Source of the DNA: a virus
Virus record (IMG/VR): IMGVR_UViG_3300028571_000130
Span: 1 to 22,881 of that record
DNA length: 22,881 bases
Direction: 5' to 3' (one strand)
Numbering within the stretch: the stretch's first letter is position 1; each line of letters begins with the position of its first letter. A program made the position numbers and the translations under genes. The notes beneath the pieces are model-generated. The model was given only the letters and a program-made list of their open reading frames with translations, was not told the DNA's origin and did not search any database. This document shows, in pieces, positions 1 through 6,812 of this stretch.

Positions 1-2
1 TG

Positions 3-311
3 AGTGTAGAGGAAATGTCCATGCTGCTTCAAGCGGTGAAAGCTTCCAATGGAATTTACTCGATTGGAAAGAGAAGTATGACGCGTTTGGAAAACGTAGC
101 CGCACCACAAAATAAGGGACCGCAGCAAAAGAACTATATGCAACGAAACGCAGAGCGCCTGAATCGAATTGCGACCACGAACCAATTTACACTGCAAGGG
201 CACTGCCCGAATTGTAGTCAGCGAGGAATGAAGGTTAAACATCATGGCACTTGGGCTGGATACTATTGCAGTGCTTGTAGTAAGGGAGGATCAATAACAC
301 TTAAAAAATAA
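3..311 (+). CDS. Small zinc-ribbon protein, possibly cut at the 5' end
   Basis: Unknown function. The C-terminal third carries two Cys pairs, CPNC and CSAC, about 20 residues apart with His-His between them, the layout of a zinc ribbon that could bind nucleic acid or a protein partner. The first in-window ATG is at 15, but the frame is open to the left edge and the first two bases are TG, so the real start may be an ATG one base outside the window. Local GC (30 of 60 bases in 121-180) is clearly above the roughly 25-35% seen elsewhere. The next gene starts 11 nt downstream. I see no recognisable family beyond the zinc-ribbon pattern. Confidence 0.7.
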   Translation, partial: SVEEMSMLLQAVKASNGIYSIGKRSMTRLENVAAPQNKGPQQKNYMQRNAERLNRIATTNQFTLQGHCPNCSQRGMKVKHHGTWAGYYCSACSKGGSITLKK

Positions 312-322
312 AAATAAATAAT

Positions 323-505
323 ATGACAAAACTAGAAAAAGCAGTAGATAAATATATTCGAGACAAACATTCCACAGACGAGTGCTATGCGTATATTAAG
401 GGTTGGGAGGATTCTCTTGATTTAGTCGCCTCTCGAATGTATTGGGTTCTGGCACTAGGGATGGTCCTAGGAGCTATAATCACAGTAGCGGTATCATTAA
501 TTTAA
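323..505 (+). CDS. Small single-pass membrane protein
   Basis: 60 aa. A charged, soluble N-terminal part (residues 1-38) is followed by one C-terminal hydrophobic segment (about 40-60) that ends the protein, a tail-anchored layout. Function unknown. It follows the zinc-ribbon gene closely with an A-rich leader and is followed by a promoter at 511-544, so it probably ends a transcription unit. Confidence 0.6.
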   Translation: MTKLEKAVDKYIRDKHSTDECYAYIKGWEDSLDLVASRMYWVLALGMVLGAIITVAVSLI

Positions 506-510
506 AACTA

Positions 511-544
511 AATTTGGTACATACAAATGGAATACTTATTTTAA
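511..544 (+). promoter_or_regulatory. Phage promoter, TTTG-N20-TATTTTAA
   Basis: AATTTGGTAC gives the -33-like TTTG at 513-516. After exactly 20 nt, TATTTTAA at 537-544 matches the Bacteroidota -7 form TAnnTTTG. The same arrangement recurs at least twelve times in this window. The first ATG downstream is at 563. Confidence 0.8.
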
Positions 545-562
545 AGAAATAAATAAAAAGAT

Positions 563-823
563 ATGAAAACATTTAAAGATTTAGAATTCAAGCCTCACTC
601 CATGGGTGACGGCATTATGTCAAGATTATCGTTTGATAATGGTTATGGAGTGTCAGTAGTTCGCACTTCATTTACATATGGAGGTAAAGAAGGTCTATAT
701 GAACTAGCTGTGCTAGATAAGCATGGGAATTTAACATACGATACTTCTGTCACCAATGACGTTATTGGATATTTGTCTGAAGAAGAAGTGTCTGATATCA
801 TGGAGCAAGTACAAAAACTTTAA
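563..823 (+). CDS. Small conserved-looking phage protein, unknown function
   Basis: 86 aa, no membrane segment or signal peptide. It is rich in beta-forming residues in the first two thirds and ends in an acidic helix (about residues 70-86). First gene of the unit driven by the promoter at 511-544, with an A-rich leader before the ATG. I recognise the general look of a small phage accessory protein but no family. Confidence 0.65.
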   Translation: MKTFKDLEFKPHSMGDGIMSRLSFDNGYGVSVVRTSFTYGGKEGLYELAVLDKHGNLTYDTSVTNDVIGYLSEEEVSDIMEQVQKL

Positions 824-833
824 ACCTGAAAAT

Positions 834-986
834 ATGAAAACACTCAATGCATTAGCATCAATAACATCAATAGGATGCATCGCAACATCATTAATTACCA
901 GAGATTGGACCGAAGCCATAGCTTGGTTCATTGTAGGAATGTATAACATCAAAGACTTTGTAGATAGTCTTTTAAACGATAAATAG
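834..986 (+). CDS. Small membrane protein, unknown function
   Basis: 50 aa. An ATG at 756 in the same frame lies inside the preceding gene, so I take the ATG at 834, ten bases after that gene's stop and preceded by an A-rich stretch. Two moderately hydrophobic segments (about 5-21 and 26-38) suggest membrane association. It ends just before the ATG at 988. Confidence 0.6.
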   Translation: MKTLNALASITSIGCIATSLITRDWTEAIAWFIVGMYNIKDFVDSLLNDK

Positions 987-987
987 T

Positions 988-1287
988 ATGCCATACATAA
1001 GTGTACATGTAGATTTTGAAGAGGTTTATCAAGAATTAAGAGACCGAGAAAAACAACAACTAGTTGATTGGTTGAAAGAAGATGGGTATCTAACTAAACG
1101 AGATACTGAATATGAAAAACCTATCTCAGTTATGCAAGAATTATTTGAGGATGATCTTACTAAAATAAGAAGAGCATACTTTATGCAAGAATTATTTGAG
1201 GATGATCTTACTAAAATAAGAAGAGCATACTTAACAATCTCAGCGGAGGATGCTGAGTTAATTAATCAAATAGCTAAGCGATATTAA
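988..1287 (+). CDS. Unknown protein with a perfect 17-residue tandem duplication
   Basis: 99 aa, charged and mostly helical, no named family. Residues 49-65 and 66-82 are the same 17-residue block (MQELFEDDLTKIRRAY plus one residue), because 51 bp are repeated perfectly and in frame. Without the second copy the protein would be 82 aa. The start follows the previous stop by one base. Since the two copies are identical at DNA level, the duplication is either very recent or an assembly error. Confidence 0.6.
   Translation: MPYISVHVDFEEVYQELRDREKQQLVDWLKEDGYLTKRDTEYEKPISVMQELFEDDLTKIRRAYFMQELFEDDLTKIRRAYLTISAEDAELINQIAKRY
1131..1232 (+). repeat. Perfect 51-bp tandem duplication (two copies)
   Basis: Copy one is 1131-1181 and copy two is 1182-1232, identical at every base; identity stops one base outside on the left and at once on the right. 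The period is a multiple of three, so the reading frame is kept. A second perfect duplication of the same period occurs at 16068-16169. Confidence 0.97.
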
Positions 1288-1288
1288 A

Positions 1289-1600
1289 ATGGATTCACGC
1301 TACAAAGAATTTATAGAGGAGTTTGAAAAGTTTCTTAAGAATACAGCTCCTGCAGGTTCTATTGTAACTACAAGACAAATTAAACGTTGGGTGCGAGCTT
1401 TGGATTTGGATCATCCACTTAAGGTTAGTTACCTGAAGTATTTAGAAGTATCAGATTATGTTAATATCGATTTTGATACTATAACCCAGCATATGAAATT
1501 GGTAACTGGCTATTATCAAACAGTATCTTATCAGCGCAGAGTTGGTACCGGTACTGACGTTAAATGTATTACCGTAATGCAAAATAAAATTAAGATATGA
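1289..1600 (+). CDS. Small protein of unknown function
   Basis: 103 aa, soluble. The N-terminal half is helical with a basic patch around residues 29-35 (TTRQIKRWVRAL), the look of a small helix-turn-helix or DNA-contact segment, though I cannot assign a family. It starts one base after the previous stop and overlaps the next gene by four bases, so the two are probably translationally coupled. Confidence 0.6.
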   Translation: MDSRYKEFIEEFEKFLKNTAPAGSIVTTRQIKRWVRALDLDHPLKVSYLKYLEVSDYVNIDFDTITQHMKLVTGYYQTVSYQRRVGTGTDVKCITVMQNKIKI

Positions 1601-2166
1601 AGCACTGCACATCATGTAACACTCCCATACCAGAAGGTCGTCTTAAGGTATTACCAACTGCAACTACCTGCATAAACTGTTCTACAGAAGAAAAATGGTC
1701 AGGTGGTCATGTAATTCATCATAAGACAGGAAATGAGGTTTGTGTTATCAAAGATAAAAAACAAGCAGAAGAATTTCAGCGAATGAGTTCACGTGCCGGC
1801 TTTGGTACAATGCGTGGAATGAAGCCTGGAGTTTCGGGCGGAGCAAAGTCAAATGGGTTGGCAGTAGGGTTCGCATTCCAAGCCGATAAATCGACTTTTG
1901 AAGAAATGGGTACTAAGGCAATGGACCTATATGAATTGTTTGGTATAGACAAAGTAAATAGGTTCCTTTCGGAGAAAGTTACCGAAAGGGTAATATCATT
2001 TGGTCAATCTCAAAAGATTTTAAAATTAATCAATGTAGTTCATACAAAAGAAATTTCTCAAAAGAAACCAGAGAGGTATAACCCTTATGGAAAATTTGAA
2101 CCTAATATTCCAAAAGGATCGGTGTCAAAAGAAATTGAAGAATCTTTTAAATATTGGAAAAAATAA
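1597..2166 (+). CDS. DksA/TraR-like C4 zinc-finger protein
   Basis: 189 aa. Residues 4-28 form CxxC-x17-CxxC with a PIPEGR segment after the first pair, very close to the C4 zinc finger of the DksA/TraR family, which binds the RNA polymerase secondary channel and changes promoter choice. The rest (about 45-189) is unlike DksA: a basic, glycine-rich stretch near 66-85, then a helical part. So this may use the finger in a different context. It lacks the long N-terminal coiled coil of true DksA. It ends the unit before the promoter at 2165-2198. An RNA-polymerase role is inference from the finger alone. Confidence 0.65.
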   Translation: MKHCTSCNTPIPEGRLKVLPTATTCINCSTEEKWSGGHVIHHKTGNEVCVIKDKKQAEEFQRMSSRAGFGTMRGMKPGVSGGAKSNGLAVGFAFQADKSTFEEMGTKAMDLYELFGIDKVNRFLSEKVTERVISFGQSQKILKLINVVHTKEISQKKPERYNPYGKFEPNIPKGSVSKEIEESFKYWKK

Positions 2167-2198
2167 TTTGGTACTTTCATTAGAATAACTTATCTTAA
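2165..2198 (+). promoter_or_regulatory. Phage promoter, TTTG-N20-TATCTTAA, leaderless type
   Basis: TTTG at 2167-2170, 20-nt spacer, TATCTTAA at 2191-2198. The ATG of the next gene begins only four bases after the -7 element, where transcription itself would be expected to start. Confidence 0.8.
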
Positions 2199-2202
2199 TG
2201 AT

Positions 2203-2511
2203 ATGAAAATTAAAATACCAGCTAATAAAGTAATGCCGACAGGAGCATTTACAATAATGTCTTTTCGAGATAAAACGTATGTGTGCCCGGGCTGGGTAGA
2301 AGTTCCAAACGGAACTAAATTTTCAGATATTGAAATTGTAGGCTTAGCAGCAACTACAAAAATTGCTTCGAAGACAATGCATAAAGTTTTAGGATCTAAA
2401 GGAGATATCTATAACGTCGTAATAGATAGTAAGCGTGGGAATTCATGCAGCTGTGTAGGATTTAATTATCACAGAACCTGCAAGCACATTAAATCAGTAA
2501 CCAATAAATAA
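2203..2511 (+). CDS. SWIM zinc-finger protein
   Basis: 102 aa. Near the C terminus CSC (82-84), then CKH (93-95), gives CxC-x8-CxH, the signature of the SWIM zinc finger, a small zinc site found in proteins that act on nucleic acids or as protein-interaction modules. The first 75 residues are a beta-rich domain I do not recognise. The ATG at 2203 lies 4 nt after the promoter's -7 element, so the mRNA is predicted to be leaderless; the next in-frame ATG is codon 11, an alternative start that would still keep the finger. Confidence 0.75.
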   Translation: MKIKIPANKVMPTGAFTIMSFRDKTYVCPGWVEVPNGTKFSDIEIVGLAATTKIASKTMHKVLGSKGDIYNVVIDSKRGNSCSCVGFNYHRTCKHIKSVTNK

Positions 2512-2518
2512 AACATAT

Positions 2519-2884
2519 ATGACAAAGCCAATTGATGTAGTAATTTATGTAGAGTCCATGAAACAGTATATATTCGGATATGAAGAATATATGGAAATGT
2601 TAAATGAATATGGAATTCAAGATCGTAATAAATTTGAAACGCTGTTAATTGAAATTATTGAAGTAATGGCAATGGAAAATTATTTAGAAAGAAACAATCC
2701 AGAATTAAGTTTCGATCAATTTGACGACAGTATGAAATATGCTGTAACTGATTATCACTTAGAATGTCTTCAAGAAAAGGGAATGATCGAATCTTATATC
2801 GATGAAGACAATATGGAAATTTTTTATCGCTCAACTGAAAGAGGTCAGGTACAAACTCTAATTAACAACATCAATTACAACTAA
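2519..2884 (+). CDS. Acidic protein, possible winged-helix fold
   Basis: 121 aa, acidic and mostly helical. The C-terminal part, LECLQEKGMIESY followed by a short beta-like stretch and TERG, resembles the recognition helix and wing of winged-helix proteins, but this is pattern similarity only. It follows the SWIM gene by 7 nt, and its stop overlaps the next ATG by one base (TAATG). Confidence 0.6.
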   Translation: MTKPIDVVIYVESMKQYIFGYEEYMEMLNEYGIQDRNKFETLLIEIIEVMAMENYLERNNPELSFDQFDDSMKYAVTDYHLECLQEKGMIESYIDEDNMEIFYRSTERGQVQTLINNINYN

Positions 2885-3198
2885 TGCAAATACTAAATCA
2901 TCAGCCATTAATTAAGTGCTTTGGCAATGGGTTTCAATTAACCTTTCCAAATATGTATACTGTAATAGTTAAGAATGGTATGGGCACTAAATCAACTTTT
3001 TCTTTAGAAGACAAAACTGATTTACATGTAATTATGGGCGCGAGGTTTGGTGGTTATATGACACCTGATTGTGAAGTTGAAGTTTATGACAAAAATAAAA
3101 ACAACATCACTGAAAAGTTTGGAGAAGCAAATTCCGTAGGATATGTATCTCCTTTAGCGTTAGTTAGTTTATTGTATATAGTATCAGGATTGAAATGA
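2884..3198 (+). CDS. Small protein of unknown function
   Basis: 104 aa, beta-rich N-terminal two thirds and a hydrophobic C-terminal tail (about 86-102) that may pack or insert in a membrane. It overlaps its upstream neighbour by one base and the next gene by four bases (ATGA). No family recognised. Confidence 0.6.
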   Translation: MQILNHQPLIKCFGNGFQLTFPNMYTVIVKNGMGTKSTFSLEDKTDLHVIMGARFGGYMTPDCEVEVYDKNKNNITEKFGEANSVGYVSPLALVSLLYIVSGLK

Positions 3199-3701
3199 GT
3201 AATTTCTTTAAAGAAATGAATAAAAACCCTTTAAAACCTATGACATTAGAAGCATACAGAACTGTATTAACAGACCTTGAGCGGTTTACTTTATTAGAAG
3301 CTGCTAAGTTAATTAAAATAGAATTTCGAATTGAAATAGATCCAAAGTGGTATCAGCTAGATAGGTATTATGCAGAGCGTCTTAAAGATCCTAAACGAAT
3401 TACTAATGTATATCCTACCGATAAATTATCTAAGCGAGAAGAAATTATATGTAAGCTTAATTTATTAATGGATATGCTGTCAATAGCAGCAAACCAAATA
3501 GGCAATGACGAATCTGTTACAATATCTAGATTACTTCTTGCATTTGTAGTAGACATTAGAAATTCAATGTATAGAGAATTATTTCTTATACCAAATGACG
3601 CAGCTACATTATTAAATACTACCTACGAAAGGTTACATGAAATATTTCAAATTCAGTTTACAAGAAGCTTGAAAGATTATTTAAAAGAAATTCCTTTTTA
3701 A
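3195..3701 (+). CDS. Helical protein of unknown function
   Basis: 168 aa, mainly amphipathic helices, no signal peptide or membrane segment. It starts at an ATGA overlap with the upstream gene and its stop abuts the next promoter, closing the four-gene unit that begins at 2203. No family recognised. Confidence 0.6.
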   Translation: MSNFFKEMNKNPLKPMTLEAYRTVLTDLERFTLLEAAKLIKIEFRIEIDPKWYQLDRYYAERLKDPKRITNVYPTDKLSKREEIICKLNLLMDMLSIAANQIGNDESVTISRLLLAFVVDIRNSMYRELFLIPNDAATLLNTTYERLHEIFQIQFTRSLKDYLKEIPF

Positions 3702-3733
3702 TTTGGTACTTACATTAGAATAACTTATCTTTA
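3700..3733 (+). promoter_or_regulatory. Phage promoter, TTTG-N20-TATCTTTA
   Basis: TTTG at 3702-3705, GTAC directly after it, 20-nt spacer, TATCTTTA at 3726-3733. Drives the unit starting with the ATG at 3755. Confidence 0.8.
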
Positions 3734-3754
3734 CAATATAGAAAAATAAATAAA

Positions 3755-3967
3755 ATGGCAGAAAGCAAAACAACATCAGCAGGCTTTGGTATAGGAACAA
3801 TTCTATTCCTTATATTTCTAACACTTAAGCTTGGTGGTTGGGGTGAAGTAGCTAAATGGTCCTGGTGGTGGGTAACAGCTCCATTATGGTTACCATTGGT
3901 AGCAGTTATCATTACTCTAATCATAATCTTATTATTCAAAGGAATCATTGATATGTTTAACAAATAA
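3755..3967 (+). CDS. Small two-pass membrane protein with a WSWWWV motif
   Basis: 70 aa. Two hydrophobic segments (about 14-26 and 41-62) flank a tryptophan-rich motif, GGWGEVAKWSWWWVTAPLW. I recall this motif from small phage membrane proteins often labelled 'transmembrane Fragile-X-F protein', a label that says nothing about function. Tryptophans next to the second segment would sit at the membrane interface. It starts about 21 nt downstream of the promoter's -7 element. Confidence 0.7.
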   Translation: MAESKTTSAGFGIGTILFLIFLTLKLGGWGEVAKWSWWWVTAPLWLPLVAVIITLIIILLFKGIIDMFNK

Positions 3968-3980
3968 AATAAAAAAAAGT

Positions 3981-4184
3981 ATGTATTACACAGCAACAGT
4001 AAAATTAGAATTTACAAATGACAAAGGTCATGTAAAGAAAAAATCAGAAATGTATTTAGTAAAAGCAGAGTCAGTTACAGACGCAGAAGCAATTGTGCAT
4101 GATAAGTTTAAGGATTATCCTCAAGACTTTGAAGTAAAATCAGTTTCTCAATCTCGTATCATTGACGTTTACAGCGCAGAATAA
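3981..4184 (+). CDS. DUF4494-like small protein
   Basis: 67 aa. An in-frame ATG at 3948 lies inside the previous gene; the ATG at 3981 follows a long A-run and gives a protein starting MYYTATVKLEF, so I prefer it. The pattern of an N-terminal beta strand, a charged turn, EMYLVKAESVTDAEA and a following helix resembles DUF4494-type proteins common in Bacteroidota and their phages. Function unknown. A gap of only 5 nt separates it from the next gene. Confidence 0.6.
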   Translation: MYYTATVKLEFTNDKGHVKKKSEMYLVKAESVTDAEAIVHDKFKDYPQDFEVKSVSQSRIIDVYSAE

Positions 4185-4189
4185 TTATT

Positions 4190-4576
4190 ATGGCAAGACA
4201 ATCTAAAAGAAGAAAATTCGCAAATAACCAACCCGTAGTGATACGCTTTGGAGAGCGAAAATTGGTAGGCAAGGTAGTCTTTGCTCGTCCAATTGGTAAG
4301 AAATTTACATACGATGTTCTATGTGAAGACACTAAAGTATATTCAGAGCTTCAGGTAGATGTAGCAATGAATCAATGTATTGACACTTATTTAACTCGTT
4401 TGTTTTATAGGAAATATAAAATTGATGAAACTTACATTCCTGAAGCTGATGACGACATCATTAATATCCCTTCAATGTCTAACTCTTTAATTGAAGAGCC
4501 TGAAGTGGTTGAAGAAGATGTAACTGAGGATGAAGGTCTTCTTTTTGAAGATGATGAAATAGATCCAAATTATTAA
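4190..4576 (+). CDS. Unknown protein, basic head and acidic tail
   Basis: 128 aa. A basic N-terminal segment (ARQSKRRKF) leads into a beta-rich domain (about 14-60). The last third is strongly acidic (repeated EE/DD from about 84 on), typical of nucleic-acid mimicry or partner binding but not diagnostic. Last gene before the tmRNA promoter. No family recognised. Confidence 0.6.
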   Translation: MARQSKRRKFANNQPVVIRFGERKLVGKVVFARPIGKKFTYDVLCEDTKVYSELQVDVAMNQCIDTYLTRLFYRKYKIDETYIPEADDDIINIPSMSNSLIEEPEVVEEDVTEDEGLLFEDDEIDPNY

Positions 4577-4579
4577 TTT

Positions 4580-4613
4580 AATTTGGTTGTTTCATAAGGA
4601 ATTACTATATTTA
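4580..4613 (+). promoter_or_regulatory. tmRNA promoter, TTTG-N20-TATATTTA
   Basis: TTTG at 4582-4585, 20-nt spacer, TATATTTA at 4606-4613. The mature tmRNA 5' end (4626) lies 12 nt past the -7 element, leaving a short leader to be removed by RNase P-type processing. Confidence 0.8.
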
Positions 4614-4625
4614 TACTAGTAATAT

Positions 4626-5004
4626 GGGCCCGACCGGTTTTGACAGGCAAGGGACTCTTTGAAATGATGCAAGCAGTGCTAGTATTGGAAGCACTTTAAT
4701 CACCTATATAAAAAAGTAATCGACGAAATATCGACGTTCACTTTCGAAGACGCTATGGCGTTCGTTAGTGGTGAATATGCAGTAGCTGCTTAGTCACTCC
4801 CGTATCACTCATGGGATTTAAAAAGAAGTGAACGCGAAGGTCTCGTTAGGAGTGCTACCTATAAAAGTGAACTCTCCACCATTAGAAGTGACAATGGCAA
4901 AATAGTAACTTCATATTTTGTTTGTTTAGAAAAACAACACTAAGCTTGTGAATGAGTTAAATTGAGTATTTGTTTGGAAGAGAGTTCGAGTCTCTCCGGG
5001 TCCA
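4626..5004 (+). ncRNA. ssrA: tmRNA (transfer-messenger RNA), phage-encoded
   Basis: The tRNA-like ends are complete: GGGCCCG at 4626-4632 pairs over 7 bp with CGGGTCC ending at 5003, discriminator A at 5004. The third pair is G.U, the alanyl-tRNA synthetase identity element that tmRNAs need. A T-arm GAGAG-TTCGAGT-CTCTC precedes the 3' acceptor strand, and the 5' part has the tmRNA-type GGTTTTGACAGG. The internal reading frame ends GGT GAA TAT GCA GTA GCT GCT TAG, a tag ending GEYAVAA. CCA is not encoded. A pseudoknot-like stem AGTGCT/AGCACT lies before an A-run (about 4707-4712), and several further hairpins follow. The resume codon is uncertain: GGT just before GEYAVAA, or an upstream codon in the same frame. 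Role: frees stalled ribosomes and tags the nascent protein for proteolysis. Own promoter. Confidence 0.95.
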
Positions 5005-5058
5005 CGATATAAGAAAGGTACCTTATATTTATGTTTAACAATTAATAAAAAAAGAAAA

Positions 5059-5235
5059 ATGAAAAATTCAATTTTCGTTCTAGCTATCGCTGCAGTTGCA
5101 TTATTCGCTTCTTGTAGTTCAAACGCTCCAGCTGCTGAAACAACTAACGTTGATTCTTGTGCTGTTGCTTGCGACACTACAGTTGCTGTTGCCACTGATT
5201 CAGTATTAGCAGTAGACACGACTTCAGTTAACTAA
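5059..5235 (+). CDS. Small predicted lipoprotein downstream of tmRNA
   Basis: 58 aa. A lysine then a hydrophobic stretch leads to LFASC at residues 15-19, a lipobox with Cys19 as the lipidated residue. The mature part is about 40 aa, rich in Ala, Thr, Val and Asp, with two more cysteines (34, 38) and repeated TDS/DTT motifs. Its GC content is visibly above the neighbours. Upstream, TATATTTA at 5024-5031 could be a -7 element but lacks TTTG at the right distance, so it may instead be read through from the tmRNA promoter. A strong terminator follows. Possibly a host-derived envelope protein. Confidence 0.75.
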   Translation: MKNSIFVLAIAAVALFASCSSNAPAAETTNVDSCAVACDTTVAVATDSVLAVDTTSVN

Positions 5236-5252
5236 GTCAAGATGATTTAAGA

Positions 5253-5277
5253 GGCGGGACAAAGTTCCCGCCCTTTT
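5253..5277 (+). terminator. Intrinsic terminator after tmRNA-lipoprotein unit
   Basis: GGCGGGA (5253-5259) and TCCCGCC (5266-5272) form a perfect 7-bp GC-rich stem around a 6-nt loop, followed by CTTTT. The clearest intrinsic terminator in the window. Confidence 0.88.
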
Positions 5278-5310
5278 ACTTTAAATTTAAACAAATAAAC
5301 AAATAAAGTT

Positions 5311-5457
5311 ATGAACAAAGACGACGCAAAAGACGAGTTAATCAAGATATTATACTCTCAAGTAACGGACTTATCAATGATGTCCAAAATAGAATTAGGT
5401 GATGATGTAATTGCTGAGATCAAACGATTGCAAGATATTATCCACGCTCCATTTTAG
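5311..5457 (+). CDS. Small helical protein, unknown function
   Basis: 48 aa, charged and helical (starts MNKDDAKDEL). It has an A-rich leader ending in AAAGTT before the ATG, as many genes here do, and is followed after two bases by the next ATG. Unknown function; supported by tight packing and composition. Confidence 0.5.
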   Translation: MNKDDAKDELIKILYSQVTDLSMMSKIELGDDVIAEIKRLQDIIHAPF

Positions 5458-5459
5458 TT

Positions 5460-5624
5460 ATGAACAACCTAGATAATACATATTCAATACCACTATACGA
5501 AAATGGTATTAAAACGGAATGGACCATAGATGGTGTAGTTGGAGATGAGAAATACCAAAAATTAGTATCAACCGAAGGTAACCTACCTGAGTTAGTTAAT
5601 GTTACTACAATACAAGCAAAATGA
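5460..5624 (+). CDS. Small protein upstream of thymidylate synthase
   Basis: 54 aa, soluble, no recognised family (starts MNNLDNTYSIPLYENG). Its stop overlaps the thymidylate synthase start as ATGA, so the two are probably translated in a coupled way. Confidence 0.5.
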   Translation: MNNLDNTYSIPLYENGIKTEWTIDGVVGDEKYQKLVSTEGNLPELVNVTTIQAK

Positions 5625-6808
5625 ACAAACTAGATAAACAATACACAGGCCTACTCCAAGACATCTTAGATAATGGAGTAACAAAAGAAACTAGAAATGG
5701 CGGAACAATCAGTATCTTTGGAAGACAAATACGTCATAAAATGAGTGATGGCTTTCCTTTACTTACAACTAAGAAGATGCCTTTTAAAACTATTGTAACT
5801 GAGTTGTTATGGTTCTTACGAGGAGATACTAATATCAAATATTTAGTGGATAATGGTTGTCATATTTGGGATGGTGATGCTTATAAGAGGTATTTATTTA
5901 ACTCAGAGTGGTTTCCAATTTCAAGTGTAAATGGTGGTTTTATTGGGACTAAGGCTGATAGTGATGAAATTATGACACAAGAAGAGTTCATCAACAAAAT
6001 CAAAACAGATGATGAGTTTGCTAAGAAGTGGGGTGAGTTAGGTCCAATTTATGGTAAGCAATGGAGAAGTTGGGAAAATGAAGTTAATTATAGAGATGAG
6101 CAACTTTCAGACAACCACGTAGTTGCTAGTTGGGTTGAAAAAGAAAATATAGACCAAATCCAAAATCTAATCAATGACCTTAAAGGGAATCCAGACAGTA
6201 GACGATTAATGTTTTCAGCTTGGAATGTTGGAGAAATAGATCAAATGGTTCTTCCACCTTGTCATTATGGATTTCAAGTTTATACAAGAGAGTTGAGTGA
6301 ACGAGAACGGATGGATGTATATAACAAATCGAATTGGAACAAAGACATATTTCCAAGCGATGTTAGTGGATGGAATAGATTACTTGACAGTTACAATATC
6401 CCAACCAGAGCAATCTCTTTAATGTGGAATCAACGTTCAGTAGATACATTTTTAGGTTTACCATTCAATATAGCTTCTTATGGTTTACTACTTGAAATCA
6501 TTGCTAAAGCAGTTAATATGGTTCCTGATGAATTAATAGGAAATCTAGGTGATGTACATTTATATATAAATCATATTGTACAAGCAAAAGAACAGATTGG
6601 TAGAGATGGATTTGAATTACCAACACTAAACATTAACACAGAATTTTGGCCATACGAAGGCGGTGAGTGTGGTGAAGGTCCATTAGATGCTATTAAAGTA
6701 TTTGAAGCATTTAAAGATGATAACTTTTGTAAATGTTTATTAGAAGAAGATATCCAATTAAGTAACTATCAATCACACCCAACAATTAAAGCGCCTTTAT
6801 CAAATTAA
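5621..6808 (+). CDS. thyA: Thymidylate synthase (ThyA type), enlarged
   Basis: Makes dTMP from dUMP with methylene-tetrahydrofolate, supplying phage DNA synthesis. Family motifs are clear: TTKK near 49-52, LLWFLRGDTN (62-71), GPIYGKQWR (141-149), PDSRRLMFSAWN (191-202), the active-site LPPCHYGFQ with Cys214, QRSVDTFLGLPFNIASY (271-287), and GDVHLYINH (310-318). At 395 aa it is about 130 residues longer than E. coli ThyA (264). Extra material lies roughly at 93-135, at 155-175 and in a segment after the active site (about 225-262). All catalytic motifs are kept, so it should be active. ATGA overlap with the upstream gene. Confidence 0.97.
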   Translation: MNKLDKQYTGLLQDILDNGVTKETRNGGTISIFGRQIRHKMSDGFPLLTTKKMPFKTIVTELLWFLRGDTNIKYLVDNGCHIWDGDAYKRYLFNSEWFPISSVNGGFIGTKADSDEIMTQEEFINKIKTDDEFAKKWGELGPIYGKQWRSWENEVNYRDEQLSDNHVVASWVEKENIDQIQNLINDLKGNPDSRRLMFSAWNVGEIDQMVLPPCHYGFQVYTRELSERERMDVYNKSNWNKDIFPSDVSGWNRLLDSYNIPTRAISLMWNQRSVDTFLGLPFNIASYGLLLEIIAKAVNMVPDELIGNLGDVHLYINHIVQAKEQIGRDGFELPTLNINTEFWPYEGGECGEGPLDAIKVFEAFKDDNFCKCLLEEDIQLSNYQSHPTIKAPLSN

Positions 6809-6812
6809 AATT

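Noticed and set aside
756-833. N-terminal extension of the small membrane protein at 834
   Set aside because: It lies inside the preceding gene, is compositionally odd, and a well-placed ATG exists at 834.
1131-1232. CRISPR or VNTR array
   Set aside because: Just two adjacent copies with no spacers; it is a simple tandem duplication.
4926-5219. 97-aa minus-strand ORF
   Set aside because: It is antisense to the tmRNA 3' end and the lipoprotein; no minus-strand gene signals are seen anywhere in the window.
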